NCBI GenBank assembly: GCA_009760855.2
Contig: WPIO01000101.1
Location: 1,044,001-1,108,000 of the forward strand
DNA: 64,000 bases
Reading direction: 5' to 3'
From: Cristatella mucedo
Lineage: Eukaryota; Bryozoa; Phylactolaemata; Cristatellidae
Within the stretch, counting starts at the first letter, position 1. Each line of letters begins with the position of its first letter. The translations under genes were made by a program, and so were the position numbers. Under the pieces are notes generated by a model that worked only from the letters and a program-made list of their open reading frames with translations, made no database searches and was not told where the DNA came from. This document shows positions 12,101-41,645 of the stretch, piece by piece.

Positions 12101-14673
12101 TTTTGCCTACAGGTCGCTTCACCAGCTTTCAATAGCCTACCTATCCGATCTCTCTCTCTCTCTCTCTCTCCCTTTTGCGTTGTGCTCTTAGCATGATACA
12201 TTCGTGCCTTTGTATGTTACTCAAAGCATGGAATCGTGCATGACCTTGACCCTTGTTTACTGATTCTCATTTGACTTTCATTGATGTTCATTGACTTTTG
12301 GTAAGTAATAATAACAACAATAATAATACACTTGATAAAGCGCCCTCAGAGAACTCAATCTCTTTCTAGGTGCTTTACATTTGCTGCAAAGGGGAAATGC
12401 GATTGAACAGTGAGTAATATCATGCTCGATAAACAACATGAATAACATGGTTAGGAGTGACATGCACAGGGTCAGCATGCAAGTGTGGTTAGTGGCCAAT
12501 CCGTTGCTTGACTGGTAGCCAGTGCAGGTCGGCGAGTAGTTCGATTTGGCAGCTGCGAAGCTCACGACAGACAAGCCTAGCTACAGAGTTTTGTACCAGC
12601 TGCAATCGCCTGATCGCACATGCCGGTAGGCCAGTAAGCAGTGAGTTGCAGAAGTCGAGACGGGATGTCACGAATGCACGGACCAACTTAGACGTGGTAT
12701 CCTTATCTAAGCCCGAATAACAAGCCCGAATTTTAGCAATGCTATGTAGCTGAAAGTAGGCAGATTTAACCGTGGAGCAACTGAATGATAGTGGTGAGAA
12801 ATAGAAAGGGCAGCAGACACAGCAGCAGCACCACCAAAATCCCGAATGACACCACCTCTGCTTGAACTGGAAGGGTGTCCCCCTACCCCCCCCCCAATGG
12901 AGGTTGGACACAGCACCGAGCCTCTGTACTGCTCGGCCACGCTGCTTTGAGGGGGGTAGACTGGGCCTGGGCTAGTAAACCTCGCACACCAAACGTGAGC
13001 GAAAGTCTGTTAGCTACCGTTAGGATACCGAAAGCCGCTTAGGTGTGCTATAGAAAACTCCGGTGTAACACCCGCTTAGTCCTTGCGGCTTTTTTGAGTT
13101 ACAGACACAGATACATTAAATTATAGGCTGCACGCAAATGTAAGGCAACAGCAGTGGTCAGGCAGTTTGGCAGTCTGCAGGTGGAAGGGCAGGGCTAGCG
13201 ACCGAATGGCCTTCCGTTATACAGATTTGGGAAGGAGGCAGAAGGAGAGAGGAAGGGAGAGGGGAGTATGAGGAGAAAGGAGGGCTTTGAGGGCGAGTAG
13301 GGGAGGAGGATGAGGAAGGAGGGGAAGAAGAGGAGAGGTGGGACGGGTGAGGACAGTAATGAGGAAGAGGACAGAGATCAGGGAGGGAGGGGAAGGAGGA
13401 GGGTGATAACAGCAGGCCGAGAGGCACACTCAGCAGCCTTATGACCGGCAGCCGAGCCAGTCCTATAACGACGTCAAATCCCTGCTTGAACTCTCACCTT
13501 GATTCTCTTGGTGACGCCGGCGACAGCAAAGTAGTCCGCGTCTTTGTCGAACTCGACGCTCGACACGATGTTCGATGCGCTGTACAGATCAGTGTTGTAG
13601 TTGAGTGTCGCCAGCGTCCTGAACGACGTGTACCTCGTGAACTTCTCCAGGCTCGCGACGAACGAGTCCAGGCCAGTCTCGACGGCCAACGGATCGCTGC
13701 GGTCGTCGCCTGCCGCATGGCCGGCAGCGAGGCGGCTGCAGAAGTAGTGCTCTTCCAGGTCGCCGACGTGCTGGCTCAGCTTAAGCCGCCGAGTGGCCAT
13801 CGACGCATCCGACGGGCCGCGACGCGGCCGCGTGTTGAAACCTTCGGCTTGGCCGCCACCGTTGGTGCTCGGGAGGCCGCCGCCGTCGACGGCGGCCGTT
13901 AACGACGCCGACGCCTGGTCGCATCGCTCCCTCGCGGTGACCGCGTCGACGACGGCGGCGGCCGCCGTGTCGCCGACGACGAGGGCTGCGCCTCCGCGTC
14001 GGTCGGCTGAGGTGGCGGCCACCTCGGCCGCGAGCGACATCTCGACCCGCTCGATGTCGCTCGCCACGACGCTCAGCTGCCGCGACAGCGCGTCGAAGTG
14101 CTCCTGCTTCTTCCTCTTGATTTCCGCGAGAAACTCGAGCAGCAGCATCGACCGGCCGACGCGGCTGTCGCGCTCCAGGCGCCTCTTCTTCTCCTGCAGC
14201 GCGTCGAGCAGGGCGTTGACTTTGTCGAGGTCCATCCGGCCTCGATCTGCGATAATGTCGCCGACGGCGGACGCCGAAGCGCCGCCGCCGCCGACGGCCG
14301 CCGCCGCCTCGCTGCGCGCGCGCGCTCGTTCCTTGTACCGCAGTATGAGGTTGTTCAGCATATGATTCGGGAACACGGCGTCGCGCGTCTCCTTGGTGCA
14401 GGCGGGGCACTTGCCGCTCAGCTCTAGCCTGTGGTTAAGGCAGCGGTAGCAGAAGCTGTGCCCGCACATCGTCATGTACGCCTCCTCCATAATGCGCAAG
14501 CATATGGGACACGTGTAATCAGCGCCGCCGTCGTCGCCGTCCGCGTCGGCTGGACAGGACGCCGCCGCCGCCGCCGCAGCCGAAGAAGAAGTCGTGGGGC
14601 GCTTCTTTCCGCGGGCCTGCTGTTGCTGCTGCTCCGAGAGGTATCGCGCATTTCCCTGAGAGCCGCTGGCCAT
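7689..14673 (-). CDS. COP1: COP1 E3 ubiquitin-protein ligase, two coding exons
   Basis: COP1 is a RING E3 ligase that works with DET1/DDB1/CUL4 and Trib adaptors to ubiquitinate transcription factors such as c-Jun, ETS factors and p53. On the minus strand, coding exon 1 is 14673-13498 (392 codons) and exon 2 is 8678-7689 (329 codons plus TAG), joined in phase 0 by a GT-AG intron (donor GTGAGAG at 13497, acceptor GTGCAG ending at 8679). The product is 721 aa; the human protein is 731. Exon 1 carries a C3HC4 RING at about residues 55-92 (C55, C58, C70, H72, C75, C78, C89, C92), then a charged coiled coil at about 147-219. The first WD strand ([16 protein letters not shown]) begins at the end of exon 1 and the seven-bladed propeller fills exon 2, including [24 protein letters not shown] and [12 protein letters not shown]. 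The N-terminus before the RING is about 80 residues shorter than in human, with a polyQ tract and a polyA tract. A Gly/Ser/Ala-rich insert lies before the last blade. No poly(A) signal was seen downstream. Confidence 0.96.
9008..9119 (+). mobile_element. LINE 3' terminal fragment with ATT tail
   Basis: The plus strand carries the terminal 3' UTR block (AAAGCGCCTAGAAAGAGATT, then GTTCTCAGAGGGTGCTTTAT) and a (TTA)n tail. The tail meets an oppositely oriented copy at 9130. Confidence 0.7.
9130..9570 (-). mobile_element. LINE fragment, internally deleted
   Basis: The minus strand reads from the RT thumb region ([18 protein letters not shown], then [13 protein letters not shown]) and jumps to the 3' UTR end block at about 9170. 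The tail is (AAT)n on the plus strand at 9130-9150, back to back with the plus-strand copy. Confidence 0.7.
9890..10680 (+). mobile_element. LINE reverse transcriptase fragment
   Basis: The plus strand encodes RT palm motifs: [20 protein letters not shown] (9928-9990 region), then in another frame [18 protein letters not shown], and [14 protein letters not shown] as the YxDD box near 10205-10240. [20 protein letters not shown] follows. At least one frameshift separates the first block from the rest. Confidence 0.8.
11522..11700 (+). mobile_element. tRNA-derived SINE, second family
   Basis: A copy with an intact B box: GACCGAGGTCGTGGGTTCGA at 11559, tail TGGGCGATCCTTTATTGCCA, GCAAGCGGTGGTGGTAGCCG, ending in AT-rich DNA with CAGGCTGCTAAAATTAGCTA. 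It lies in the COP1 intron. Confidence 0.65.
12300..12785 (-). mobile_element. LINE 3' half, internally deleted
   Basis: The minus strand gives [36 protein letters not shown] and [15 protein letters not shown], then passes straight to the 3' UTR, so the final RT segment is missing. The 3' end is the AGAACTCAATCTCTTTCT block with an (AAT)n tail. Confidence 0.8.
12995..13130 (+). repeat. Foldback dispersed repeat, copy 1
   Basis: Contains the inverted pair AAAGCCGCTTAGG (about 13032) and CCTTGCGGCTTTTT (about 13082). The sequence recurs inverted at 35395-35545 and in part at 3850-3920. Its size (about 130 bp) and internal pairing suggest a MITE or SINE body. Confidence 0.55.
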
Positions 14674-15058
14674 CTAGAAGCGATGCCCAGATGTCGGTAT
14701 CGAGCGACGGCGCACAACCGACCGGCGAGAGCTCGCCGCCCTGCCGCGCTGCAGGCGTGCGTAGCACCAACTTCGTCCGGAAGACGAAAGCAGAGGCTGC
14801 AAATTTTGCTCTGGTAACAGCAGCGTAGAAAAAATAGAAAAATATCTTTTCACTATTTACCCTGTCCATCTCAACGTATCGAAGTGGAGGCCAGCGTATA
14901 GCTGCGTAGTGGTGAAGCTATCGCGTCGGCCGCTGGTATTACCGCTTCCCCTTCATGCTGTGGCAACAGCGGAAGCCGTTTTCGCCATTTGTACTCGGGT
15001 GCGTGCGCCATCGTTTCCTTTATTCTCGCGCGACTAGGGCTCAGCCGGCGCCGTGGCC
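14674..15058. promoter_or_regulatory. Shared 5' region between divergent COP1 and SART1
   Basis: The start codons of COP1 (minus) and SART1 (plus) are 385 bp apart and point away from each other. The interval must hold both 5' UTRs and both core promoters unless an upstream non-coding exon exists. It is moderately GC-rich and I see no canonical TATA box for either gene. That it acts as a bidirectional promoter is inferred from geometry alone. Confidence 0.6.
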
Positions 15059-34516
<19,458 letters not shown>

Positions 34517-34741
34517 GGCTGCACCCTTGTCGCTCGCTCCGATACGTCTACGTGCGGCTCACCTGGGGCCCGAGTGCTTCCGGTGTCTCTTGGGTGCCAC
34601 TGCACCGGGTTCAGCCTGCTCTCTCAGCACTGCTGCTATGGCTTCTCTTGTCCTCGTGACTCGCCCGAGCAGCAATGGGCTGCCAGCATCCCCACCCACC
34701 TACCATGTGCTGCTGCCGTTTTCAGCCGACTGCCCGTTGTA

Positions 34742-34747
34742 AATAAA
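34742..34747 (+). terminator. Poly(A) signal candidate for SART1
   Basis: AATAAA lies 226 bp after the SART1 stop codon, with no earlier copy of the hexamer in the 3' UTR, so it is the likely cleavage signal. Confidence 0.6.
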
Positions 34748-35249
34748 TTCTCGAAAAAGGATCCGACTGAGGAAAAGGGTGCAGTTCATTGTTAGTGAAT
34801 TTGATCGCACCGGCAAGCAAGCGTCGCTGGCGCCTATGTGAGTCGCCCACCATTTTAGACAAGTCCGTGCAGTGATGCCGATCGCTTCCCAATCCACCTG
34901 GTATCACACCAGAAATCACCAGTCGGCTGTCGAGCGAGATTCCAGCTGGCAGGACATCGAACGCGTAGCTTGGTGGACAGCTCTGCAAACTTGACCAAAC
35001 GTGTGACTGGCTGCCCACGGGCTGTCCCGTTTATTGCGTAAAATTGCCAATTTGCTATATTGAGTAGCATCCGAGGCAGAGGCGTAATCAGAGAATTGTT
35101 AGTGGGTTTGAGCTTGTTAGCAGCATGCGTAATGGTTGCGTTTGGTCGCCAAATTTGCTTACACGTTCATTCTTGCCATACACCACGTTCGGCTCGAGCA
35201 TGTTAATGGCAATTTGAAGCCGAGGCTTTATGGCACACATGAAGAGTTG

Positions 35250-35345
35250 TCTCGATAGCTCGACGAGTTAGAGCGCGGGACCGGTAACCCAGGGGTTTCG
35301 GACATCGTTCTCTACCCGAGGCAGGGTCGTTCATGCGTACCTAAA
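35250..35345 (+). mobile_element. tRNA-like SINE head (third type)
   Basis: ATAGCTCGACGAGTTAGAGC and GCGGGACCGGTAACCCAGGG look like the D-arm to anticodon half of a tRNA; the B-box part is decayed (GGTTTCGGACATCG). It is followed within 50 bp by the foldback repeat at 35395, so the two may form one element. Confidence 0.4.
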
Positions 35346-35394
35346 ACAAAATTTCTTTTTGGCCTTATGTGCCGCGAGTGCCTAAAAAAAGAAA

Positions 35395-35545
35395 TTATGT
35401 CCTAATGTAGTGTATCTCCATTTGTAACTCACTTAGTCATGGCTAAGTGGGTGTTAGCTGGAGTCTTCTGTAGCGAACTCAAAGCCTAAGCGGCTTTCTT
35501 TGACCATACGGTAGCCAACCGACACACTCTCGCACAACAAAGAGA
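35395..35545 (-). repeat. Foldback dispersed repeat, copy 2
   Basis: Reverse-complement match to 12995-13130: GTATCTCCATTTGTAACTCA, GCTAAGTGGGTGTTAGCTGG, GCCTAAGCGGCTTTC and CGGTAGCCAACCGACACACT have counterparts in the other copy. Confidence 0.55.
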
Positions 35546-35569
35546 AAGTAAGAAGCATAGCTTAGTCAG

Positions 35570-35840
35570 TGTGGAAGGCAGTCAAGGAAGTGAGTAGCAT
35601 GGAAGTAGCTGCTCAGGACGGCTGGAAAAGATGTGCCAGCAGCAGGAGAATGGATGTTATGTAAGAATTGGGAAAGCGAGCCCCTTAGTCTAGAGACTGC
35701 ATAGCAAAAGTGTCGTGAACGGTCTTTAAAGCATAGGAATGGAACAGCTAATTTATGGTCCAAAGAGAACCTGGGGGCACGAGGAGGCTGGGACTGGTGC
35801 AGCTGTTCAGCTAGGTAAGAAGGAGCCAAGCCGTGGGGGG
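35570..35840 (-). mobile_element. Divergent LINE RT C-terminus
   Basis: The minus strand reads HGLAPSYLAEQLHQSQPP, then KLAVPFLCFKDRSRHF and RGSLSQFLHNIHS. This is the pattern of the end of CR1/Rex/L2-type reverse transcriptases (usually LHGLAPSYL ... VPRTRLKTFGDRAF). It looks like a different, older family than the common local LINE. Confidence 0.6.
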
Positions 35841-38404
35841 ACCTTGTGGATCTGAAATAAGATTTGCTATGTATGCGTTGATCGATCAGAGGCAATCGCA
35901 CCTCCTTCAGCCAAGGATACTGACTCCTAGGGTGCTATGCTATTGATTAGCTGCAGTATCCCTCCCCCTAAGACGTCAGCCAGTTAAGAACATGAGGGGG
36001 CGGCAGCATGGGCGTGGCCAGGAGTTAGTCAATGGAGCCTCGACCTCTTATGGCTGAACTTCCCTAGGCAGCCAATAGTAGGCTGGCCTTTTTTTACATG
36101 ACCTACTGGTCGTTCTCTCAAAGCCCCTGATCTGGCATATCGGCTGTGCCCTATTGCACAAATATGCCCGTGGAAGCTCGGTGCAGCTGTTGGGTAGCAG
36201 TGAATGGAGCTATGCTAACTGGACAGGGATCAGCGTTCATTCAAGTCAGCAGCAAATGTTGATGATTAATGATCGGATTTAAGTTACGTTTTTTAATTTT
36301 GCATCATCTAACCATGGCATAGTTAAAAGCTTCTAATCATAAATATTGAGGAGGTGGCTACAATGATTTGGCCCAGGGGTGGACAGGTGCCTATAAAGAG
36401 TTGTTCTCCGGGGACGCCGTACAAATTTAATTTTATTATTTATTGTAGATTTGAGTCGTCTTAATTGCTACCGGTTGGTATTTTCATTTCCCTCCCTAGC
36501 TCTGCATTATGGTGATTTGGGCTTCGTGATCGCTGTCAACAGTTTCTTGACGAATTATTACGACGGGTTCATAGGTAATATGCAACAGGACTAGTTCGGT
36601 TTCGGCAAATATCAAGGTCGCCAAGACATTTCTATTTTTGAAAGCAATGCCTTTGCATTTCACTTTTTCGTAACACTAAAACTGATCTTTGCAATGCAGT
36701 AGTCGGACGTTTTATAGGCGCCTAGTTATAGGTTCCGAGTTGCTGCCGACTATAGTGAAGGCCCTCTTGGGGGTTTGTGAAAACGAGGGCTTCGTTGCAA
36801 CCTTGTAATCCTCTCTGCCAGGTGCAGGGGCCTCTGCGTATGTAAAGGCTTTTACCTAACTCGTTGGCCGGTAATAATAACCCAAATGGGGTTTCCCGAT
36901 TTTCCTCGACGTGGGTAGTTGTAACTTGGAGGGATTTCCGAGCGGAGATGAAGACGGTTTAATTGGCCAAAACCGAAAATAATGGACTGAAACTTTTAGC
37001 TTTGATCAGCTGGTGGTTACTGGACTCCCAGCGGGAGCCTCTAGCTTCCAACGGGAGGTTGATTTTACTTCTCCTATGTCGAATCGGGCTGGAAGGAAAC
37101 ATTTGAGCACTTCCCTACTCTTTATCAAAAGGTTCTCGGATTGTGCATTCGCTCAGAAGATTGAAATCTCATTGAAGTGTGCATCATTGGCTTGGGATCT
37201 GCCTTTTCGGGAAAGCGTATGAAGACTAAAATCTAGATGTCTGCACTGAGACGATGTACATTGGTGAGCGCTTGCATTTCGCATCCGAAGAATATCTACC
37301 GTCTCGAGATGTAACGTGCGGTCGGGGGTCGCTTGGTGCAGAAGGAGCTGCTTATATCTCATTGCAGTAGATTGGTAGGACGATCGGGTACGCCAGCCAC
37401 TCCTCGCTGGTCCTATTTTCTGAGCTCCCAAGTGTATGCGAACGCGAATCGGCAGTGCTCAAGCTGTCCGCGAGCGATGTCGCTTCATCGATGCGCCCAT
37501 CTGACTCAGCAGCAAAGTCGTTGGTAGCTTGGCCCGCCGCCGCCGCCGAGGCCGCCGAAGCCTAATCTCTCAGGTCTAGTATTCGGCCGGCGTTGCAGCC
37601 TCCACGATCGGGCTCCGTGCCTTTCACTCTTCGATGCAGAGACGAGCGTCAGCTTCCAGCTGCTCGCTTAGCAAGAGAGCGCAGCGAGGGGTCCGCCACT
37701 ACGGCGTCTGTTCGTAGCTAAATCCTGTTCGTATATATTGGCTTGCTTTTCAGCTGCTCGCTCGCGGATTTCATTCTCACATTGCGGACGCACCAACGAA
37801 ACTTGGTTGAGCATGGCTCAAGAAATGGTTCGCGTCACCCAAGCCAGCCGCGGCACGTTCCTGGACCAGTTGTCCGCTATGCGCCTCCTCCTCCTCGACC
37901 ACCCTCCCTCCCCCCGCGAGAACCTTGCTCATGTGGGCCCGCTCAGTTCACGGCTTCACTGCGAGCGGGCTTCACCCGCAGCCGCACGCTCGTCCGGCGA
38001 GGGGCATTCAAAGGTGTGACCTTTTCTTATCTAATTAGCTGCTAATAGGGCAGACATAAACGCACCTTTTGTCAATTAAAAATCAAAAAATAGAAAAAAC
38101 CTGGGGCAATGGCCAGTGATAGTATCGCCCAGGTTCGTGGGCGTAACAAAGACTTGAGTAAGGAACCGAGCCTTACCAGCGTCCCTGGCCGACCTATCCC
38201 TTAGCCCACTCCGTGCCTCTCGCCGGGTGTCCTGCAGACAGTTAAAGGGCTTCGACACCCCGGAACTCGTGTCTCGCGTAGCACCAACCCCACCCTTGAG
38301 CACACGATGTTTTCGGTAGACTCGAGCTCGGCTGCTTCACATCGCCGCAGTCTATCGAATCGCGTATCTATGGGGCAGCGGCCGATACTCATGGGCTCGC
38401 CGGA
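35841..38404. other. Intergenic, no gene seen
   Basis: No open frame here resembles a known protein. 37530-38020 is GC-rich with a GCC-repeat (CCGCCGCCGCCGAGGCCGCC at 37541) and could be a 5' non-coding exon or promoter of the downstream receptor, but nothing shows this directly. Confidence 0.35.
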
Positions 38405-38575
38405 GGGGGTTGGTGAGCAGCGTCGGCCCCGTGCACCCGCACCGGAGGGGGGTTGGTGAGCAGCGTCGGCCCCGTGCACCCGCACCGGAGGGGGGTTGGT
38501 GAGCAGCGTCGGCCCCGTGCACCCGCGCCGGAGGGGGCTGGTGAGCAGCGTCGGCCCCGTGCACCCGCACCGAGC
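38405..38575 (+). repeat. 43-bp tandem repeat, four copies
   Basis: The unit TTGGTGAGCAGCGTCGGCCC plus CGTGCACCCGCACCGGAGGG recurs at 38410, 38453, 38496 and 38538. Copies are nearly identical. Because 43 is not a multiple of three, all frames of the minus strand stay open and give spurious GRRCSPTP-type peptides. Confidence 0.9.
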
Positions 38576-38629
38576 TGCCTCGCCTCCGCTATTAGACCCA
38601 CCACCCACACGTACGTTGTGGTACGATTA

Positions 38630-38835
38630 TATGGTTAGTGGCATCAGATCCAGACAACCTACAGCCGCTAACCATATTTGCATGCTGACCCTTGTGCACG
38701 TCACCCCTAACCATGTTATTCGTATTGTTCATCAAGCATGATATCACTCACCATTCGACCGTTTTTCCTTTGCATCAAATTTAAAGCGCCTAGAAAGAGA
38801 TTGAGTTTTGTGAGTTCGCTGTCTCAAATGTATTA
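38630..38835 (+). mobile_element. LINE 3' UTR fragment
   Basis: This is a plus-strand copy of the LINE 3' UTR (GCATGCTGACCCTTGTGCA, ACCCCTAACCATGTTATTC) ending with the GCGCCTAGAAAGAGATTGAG block and a TATTATTATTA tail. Confidence 0.7.
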
Positions 38836-39180
38836 TTATTACGTGAACGTGGCGATGTGAAGTAGCGTCACGGCATCTCCTGACTTGACCACTTTTAAAG
38901 AGAAACTAAAAACGCATCTATTTATCACAGCATCTATTGGGTCCCTGTGATTCGATCTTTATGTACTTATGCATGCTGACACTGTGCATGCTGCCACTAA
39001 CTATGCTTGTATGCTGAGTCTGTGCATGCTGTCCCTAACCATGTTATTCTTTTTGTTTATTGAGCATGCTACCACTAACCATTTGATTGTGCTTCCTTTG
39101 CAGAAAATATAGAGTACCTAGAAAGAGATTGAATTCTCTGAGGGCATTATATCAAATGTATTATTATTATTAAGTAAATA
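38836..39180 (+). mobile_element. LINE 3' UTR fragment, second tandem copy
   Basis: It directly follows the previous copy in the same orientation and begins further upstream in the element (CATCTCCTGACTTGACCAC). It ends with GAAAGAGATTGAATTCTC and a TATTATTATTATTA tail. Confidence 0.7.
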
Positions 39181-39327
39181 CAGGTACGCCCCTATTTTAT
39201 TATCAAGCTGCCCGGTTACATCCGCTGGTAAACTGTAGTTGAATAATTACCTATCGAACAGTAATTATCTGTATTAAATTAATTTTACTAAGTTTTTTTC
39301 TGAAGAGGATTCCAAATGGCTACCAGC

Positions 39328-39366
39328 GAGCAAAGCAGATGCTCTACCGCTTGAGTTGACGAGGGG
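39328..39366 (-). mobile_element. tRNA-like remnant
   Basis: The minus strand reads TCAACTCAAGCGGTAGAGCA, then TCTGCTTTGC, which resembles a tRNA A-box and D arm. No matching acceptor stem or B box follows, so it is a SINE remnant rather than a gene. Confidence 0.35.
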
Positions 39367-40419
39367 AATAACTCACATCTCGTGTGTGACCCGCCCTTAC
39401 GACCTTTGCCATGACGGTAACCATGAGGTGCAGTCGACATGTGCAGCCTGCTTGCTGCACCCTTTGCGTTTAGCGTTCTGGAAGGTTGGATTTTCAGACG
39501 ACGTCGCTCGTCGTCGTCTGCTGCCTCACATCAATCTCTAGTTATTCGATATCTACGTAAAAAGGAAATAGCCGGGAGGCAACGAAAGCTGACAGAGAGT
39601 CGATAGCGCTTCCTCTCGACTGATCCTCTGCCGTCGTCTTGCACGCCCTGTAGGCAAGCATTCGCCATCGGGGGGGGGGGGGGGTCGCGTCCGTGCAGGC
39701 GATCAGACCACCAGTAGGATAGGCACCTGCCAGCACTAGGCACGCAAATAATTTGCCGCCACCGCCGCCGAGGACCGGGAGTGCAGGCAATCGAAAGACT
39801 TGGGCAGGACATTTGAGGAGCGGCGAACGACCAGTCGGGGGCGGTCACTCGACTGCTGTGCTCACCAATCGGAGGATCGCCGTTGACATCAAACGCAGCT
39901 GCCGGCTGCAAATCGATGTCATTTGCCGTTCGAGTTCTTAGGCAAATACGGCAGGCTATCATAGCATTAACAACCGAGACTTCTTATTCAGTCTAAAAAG
40001 GATGGCCTATTGCGAGCGAGCGCTGAGCTTGGTGGAAAGGCGCTCAATGTCTCTTAATAGTGCATCCTACCTAGAGCGACTTGGGGGTGACGAGCCGAAT
40101 GCCGACAGACTGGAAGGCTGCTGTACTCAGCTTGTGCACTGCTGAAGCTGTCGTATTAATTGCGAGTCCTCGAAAGTCGAATGTGGAGGAGACCTAGCGA
40201 GTTCTCGTTTCGTATTGCATATCGAGCCCCTCCCCCACCCACCCAATGTCTTCTTAATGACTGTTCTATGCATATTGCGTATCGTCCCCTCCCGAACCGA
40301 AGAGCTATTACTGCAGTCCTACTTAAAAGATTTGAGGTATTCGAGCATGGAAACGTACATTGATACATAGATATTGCTAAGTATGCCCTTTCGGTAGGAG
40401 TCTAGCTAGCTCATAGGTC

Positions 40420-40510
40420 CCTTTGCGGCAAATGTAAAGCGCATCGAAAGAGATTACGTTCTCTGAGGGCGCTTTATCAAGTGTATTATTATTATTAATA
40501 TTATTATTAG
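40420..40510 (+). mobile_element. LINE 3' terminal fragment
   Basis: Only the last part is present: GGCAAATGTAAAGCGCATCG, GAGATTACGTTCTCTGAGGG, and a TATTATTATTAATATTATT tail. Confidence 0.65.
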
Positions 40511-41286
40511 GTATATGTGGTGGATATAGCTCGCGGATGTGTGCAGTCCAAGGCGTCACTAATGCGACAGCATGTACTGTACAGTGGTAAAGTTCCATAA
40601 ATAACACTTGTGCGAGCATGCCCATAAATTTAATGGCCTTTTTGTATAAAAAAATTCTATTAGCGATTATGAAATTTCGTTTGCATAGCACTTTACGTGA
40701 ACTGAATCTCGGTACAGGTACTGTATGACTCGTTGCGAGCGAGAGTAGCACATACGTCAAGGGTCAACGAAATTCGCAGTAACGGTGCTCAGACAAGCAT
40801 GCAAAAGCTCGCGAGTATCCTGCTTAGGCCAGCATGCAAAAGTTCGCGAAGAGACGCTCGGGGCCACTAGGCAGGTAGGGCCCCATTTTAGTAGCGTACA
40901 CTTGATGAATCGCGGCTAAGCGCTGAAGCTAAGCGCTGAAAAGTACAAATGACGAGTCCACTGCGATGCAGGGAAAAGTGAGCGGACCAGGTACGTCTCT
41001 AGCTGAGACTTAAAAGACGATGCAGAGCCATTCAGGCCTCATTCATGAGCGAAGCGAGAAGCTTCGAGAAGCTAAAAGCGAATTCCAGACTGTCCGACAG
41101 GCGTACGAACTGAAGGTCCAATCAACAAAAGACTATTTCAGTTTAGTGTGAGGGAAGGCTAGACGACCTTGGAGCGGCCTTGGAGCGAGGGATATGAGAG
41201 AACTCGCTACTGGCGGAGGGACGAAGAGAAAATGTCCTTAATACGAATTTCAGGCTTGCGACGATGCCAAGTATGGTAATAGCAAT

Positions 41287-41481
41287 ACTACCTTGTCAGA
41301 AGGGTCCATGAAAGGTATCTTTTTTTACACACCGAGTCACTCTGGTGCAAGGTGCACTGGTGCAACGTGCACTGGTGCACTATCTTCCCCTTTAATAACT
41401 AACGGATGATGCAAACATCATTCGTGGGGTTGAGGTGAATGAGAGAGCTCAGAAGCGCGCCGATAATTCGATCCCGCGTAG
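41287..41481 (+). repeat. 195-bp direct repeat, left copy
   Basis: Begins ACTACCTTGTCAGAAGGGTC and ends ATTCGATCCCGCGTAG. Inside are tandem GGTGCACTGGTGCA units and a small hairpin (GATGATG-CAAA-CATCATT). The copy at 42934-43128 matches it closely, in the same orientation. Confidence 0.8.
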
Positions 41482-41584
41482 AGCTTGTTCAACAAGCTCC
41501 GTAAAGCGACAGAGGAGCATTCATGGCTATCAATGTACGCCTGTAGCAGGCATTGGTGCTTGCAGGTAATGTCTGCTGCAAAAA

Positions 41585-41645
41585 ACAAGCCCACGACGTG
41601 GTTCACTAAGTGCGAGCACTTTACCCCTAGGCTAAGATCACTTGT
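41585..41645 (-). mobile_element. SINE head remnant
   Basis: GCCCACGACGTGGTTCACTA and GAGCACTTTACCCCTAGGCT match the inverted tRNA-like head of the second SINE family. No tail is visible. It sits between the two 195-bp direct repeats. Confidence 0.45.

Larger units (their letters stand above)
8679..13497 (-). other. COP1 intron with LINE fragments
   Basis: This single 4.8-kb intron separates the RING/coiled-coil exon from the WD40 exon. It carries a short plus-strand LINE 3' end (9008-9119), a minus LINE fragment (9130-9570), a plus RT fragment (9890-10680), a SINE (11522-11700) and a minus LINE 3' half (12300-12780). 10700-11500 and 11700-12290 contain nothing I recognise, apart from a direct reuse of the wording 'tcagt...aatcaggctctgtgga' near 11155 (inverted) and 11770, which hints at another old repeat. 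13200-13430 is a purine-rich GGA/GAGG tract. Confidence 0.8.
39181..41286. other. Intergenic with small repeats
   Basis: Contains a LINE tail (40420-40510), a tRNA-like remnant, a poly-G run, two copies of a GCATGCAAAAGNTCGCGA motif (40798 and 40831) and a doubled GCTAAGCGCTGAA (40914 and 40927). No gene is supported. Confidence 0.4.

Noticed and set aside
13781-14410. 209-codon and 190-codon frames overlapping COP1 exon 1
   Set aside because: They are shadows of the GC-rich RING/coiled-coil exon, which has clear homology in its own frame.
38405-38575. CRISPR-like array
   Set aside because: The units are contiguous and near-identical over their full 43 bp, with no unique spacers, and the DNA is eukaryotic. 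It is a minisatellite.
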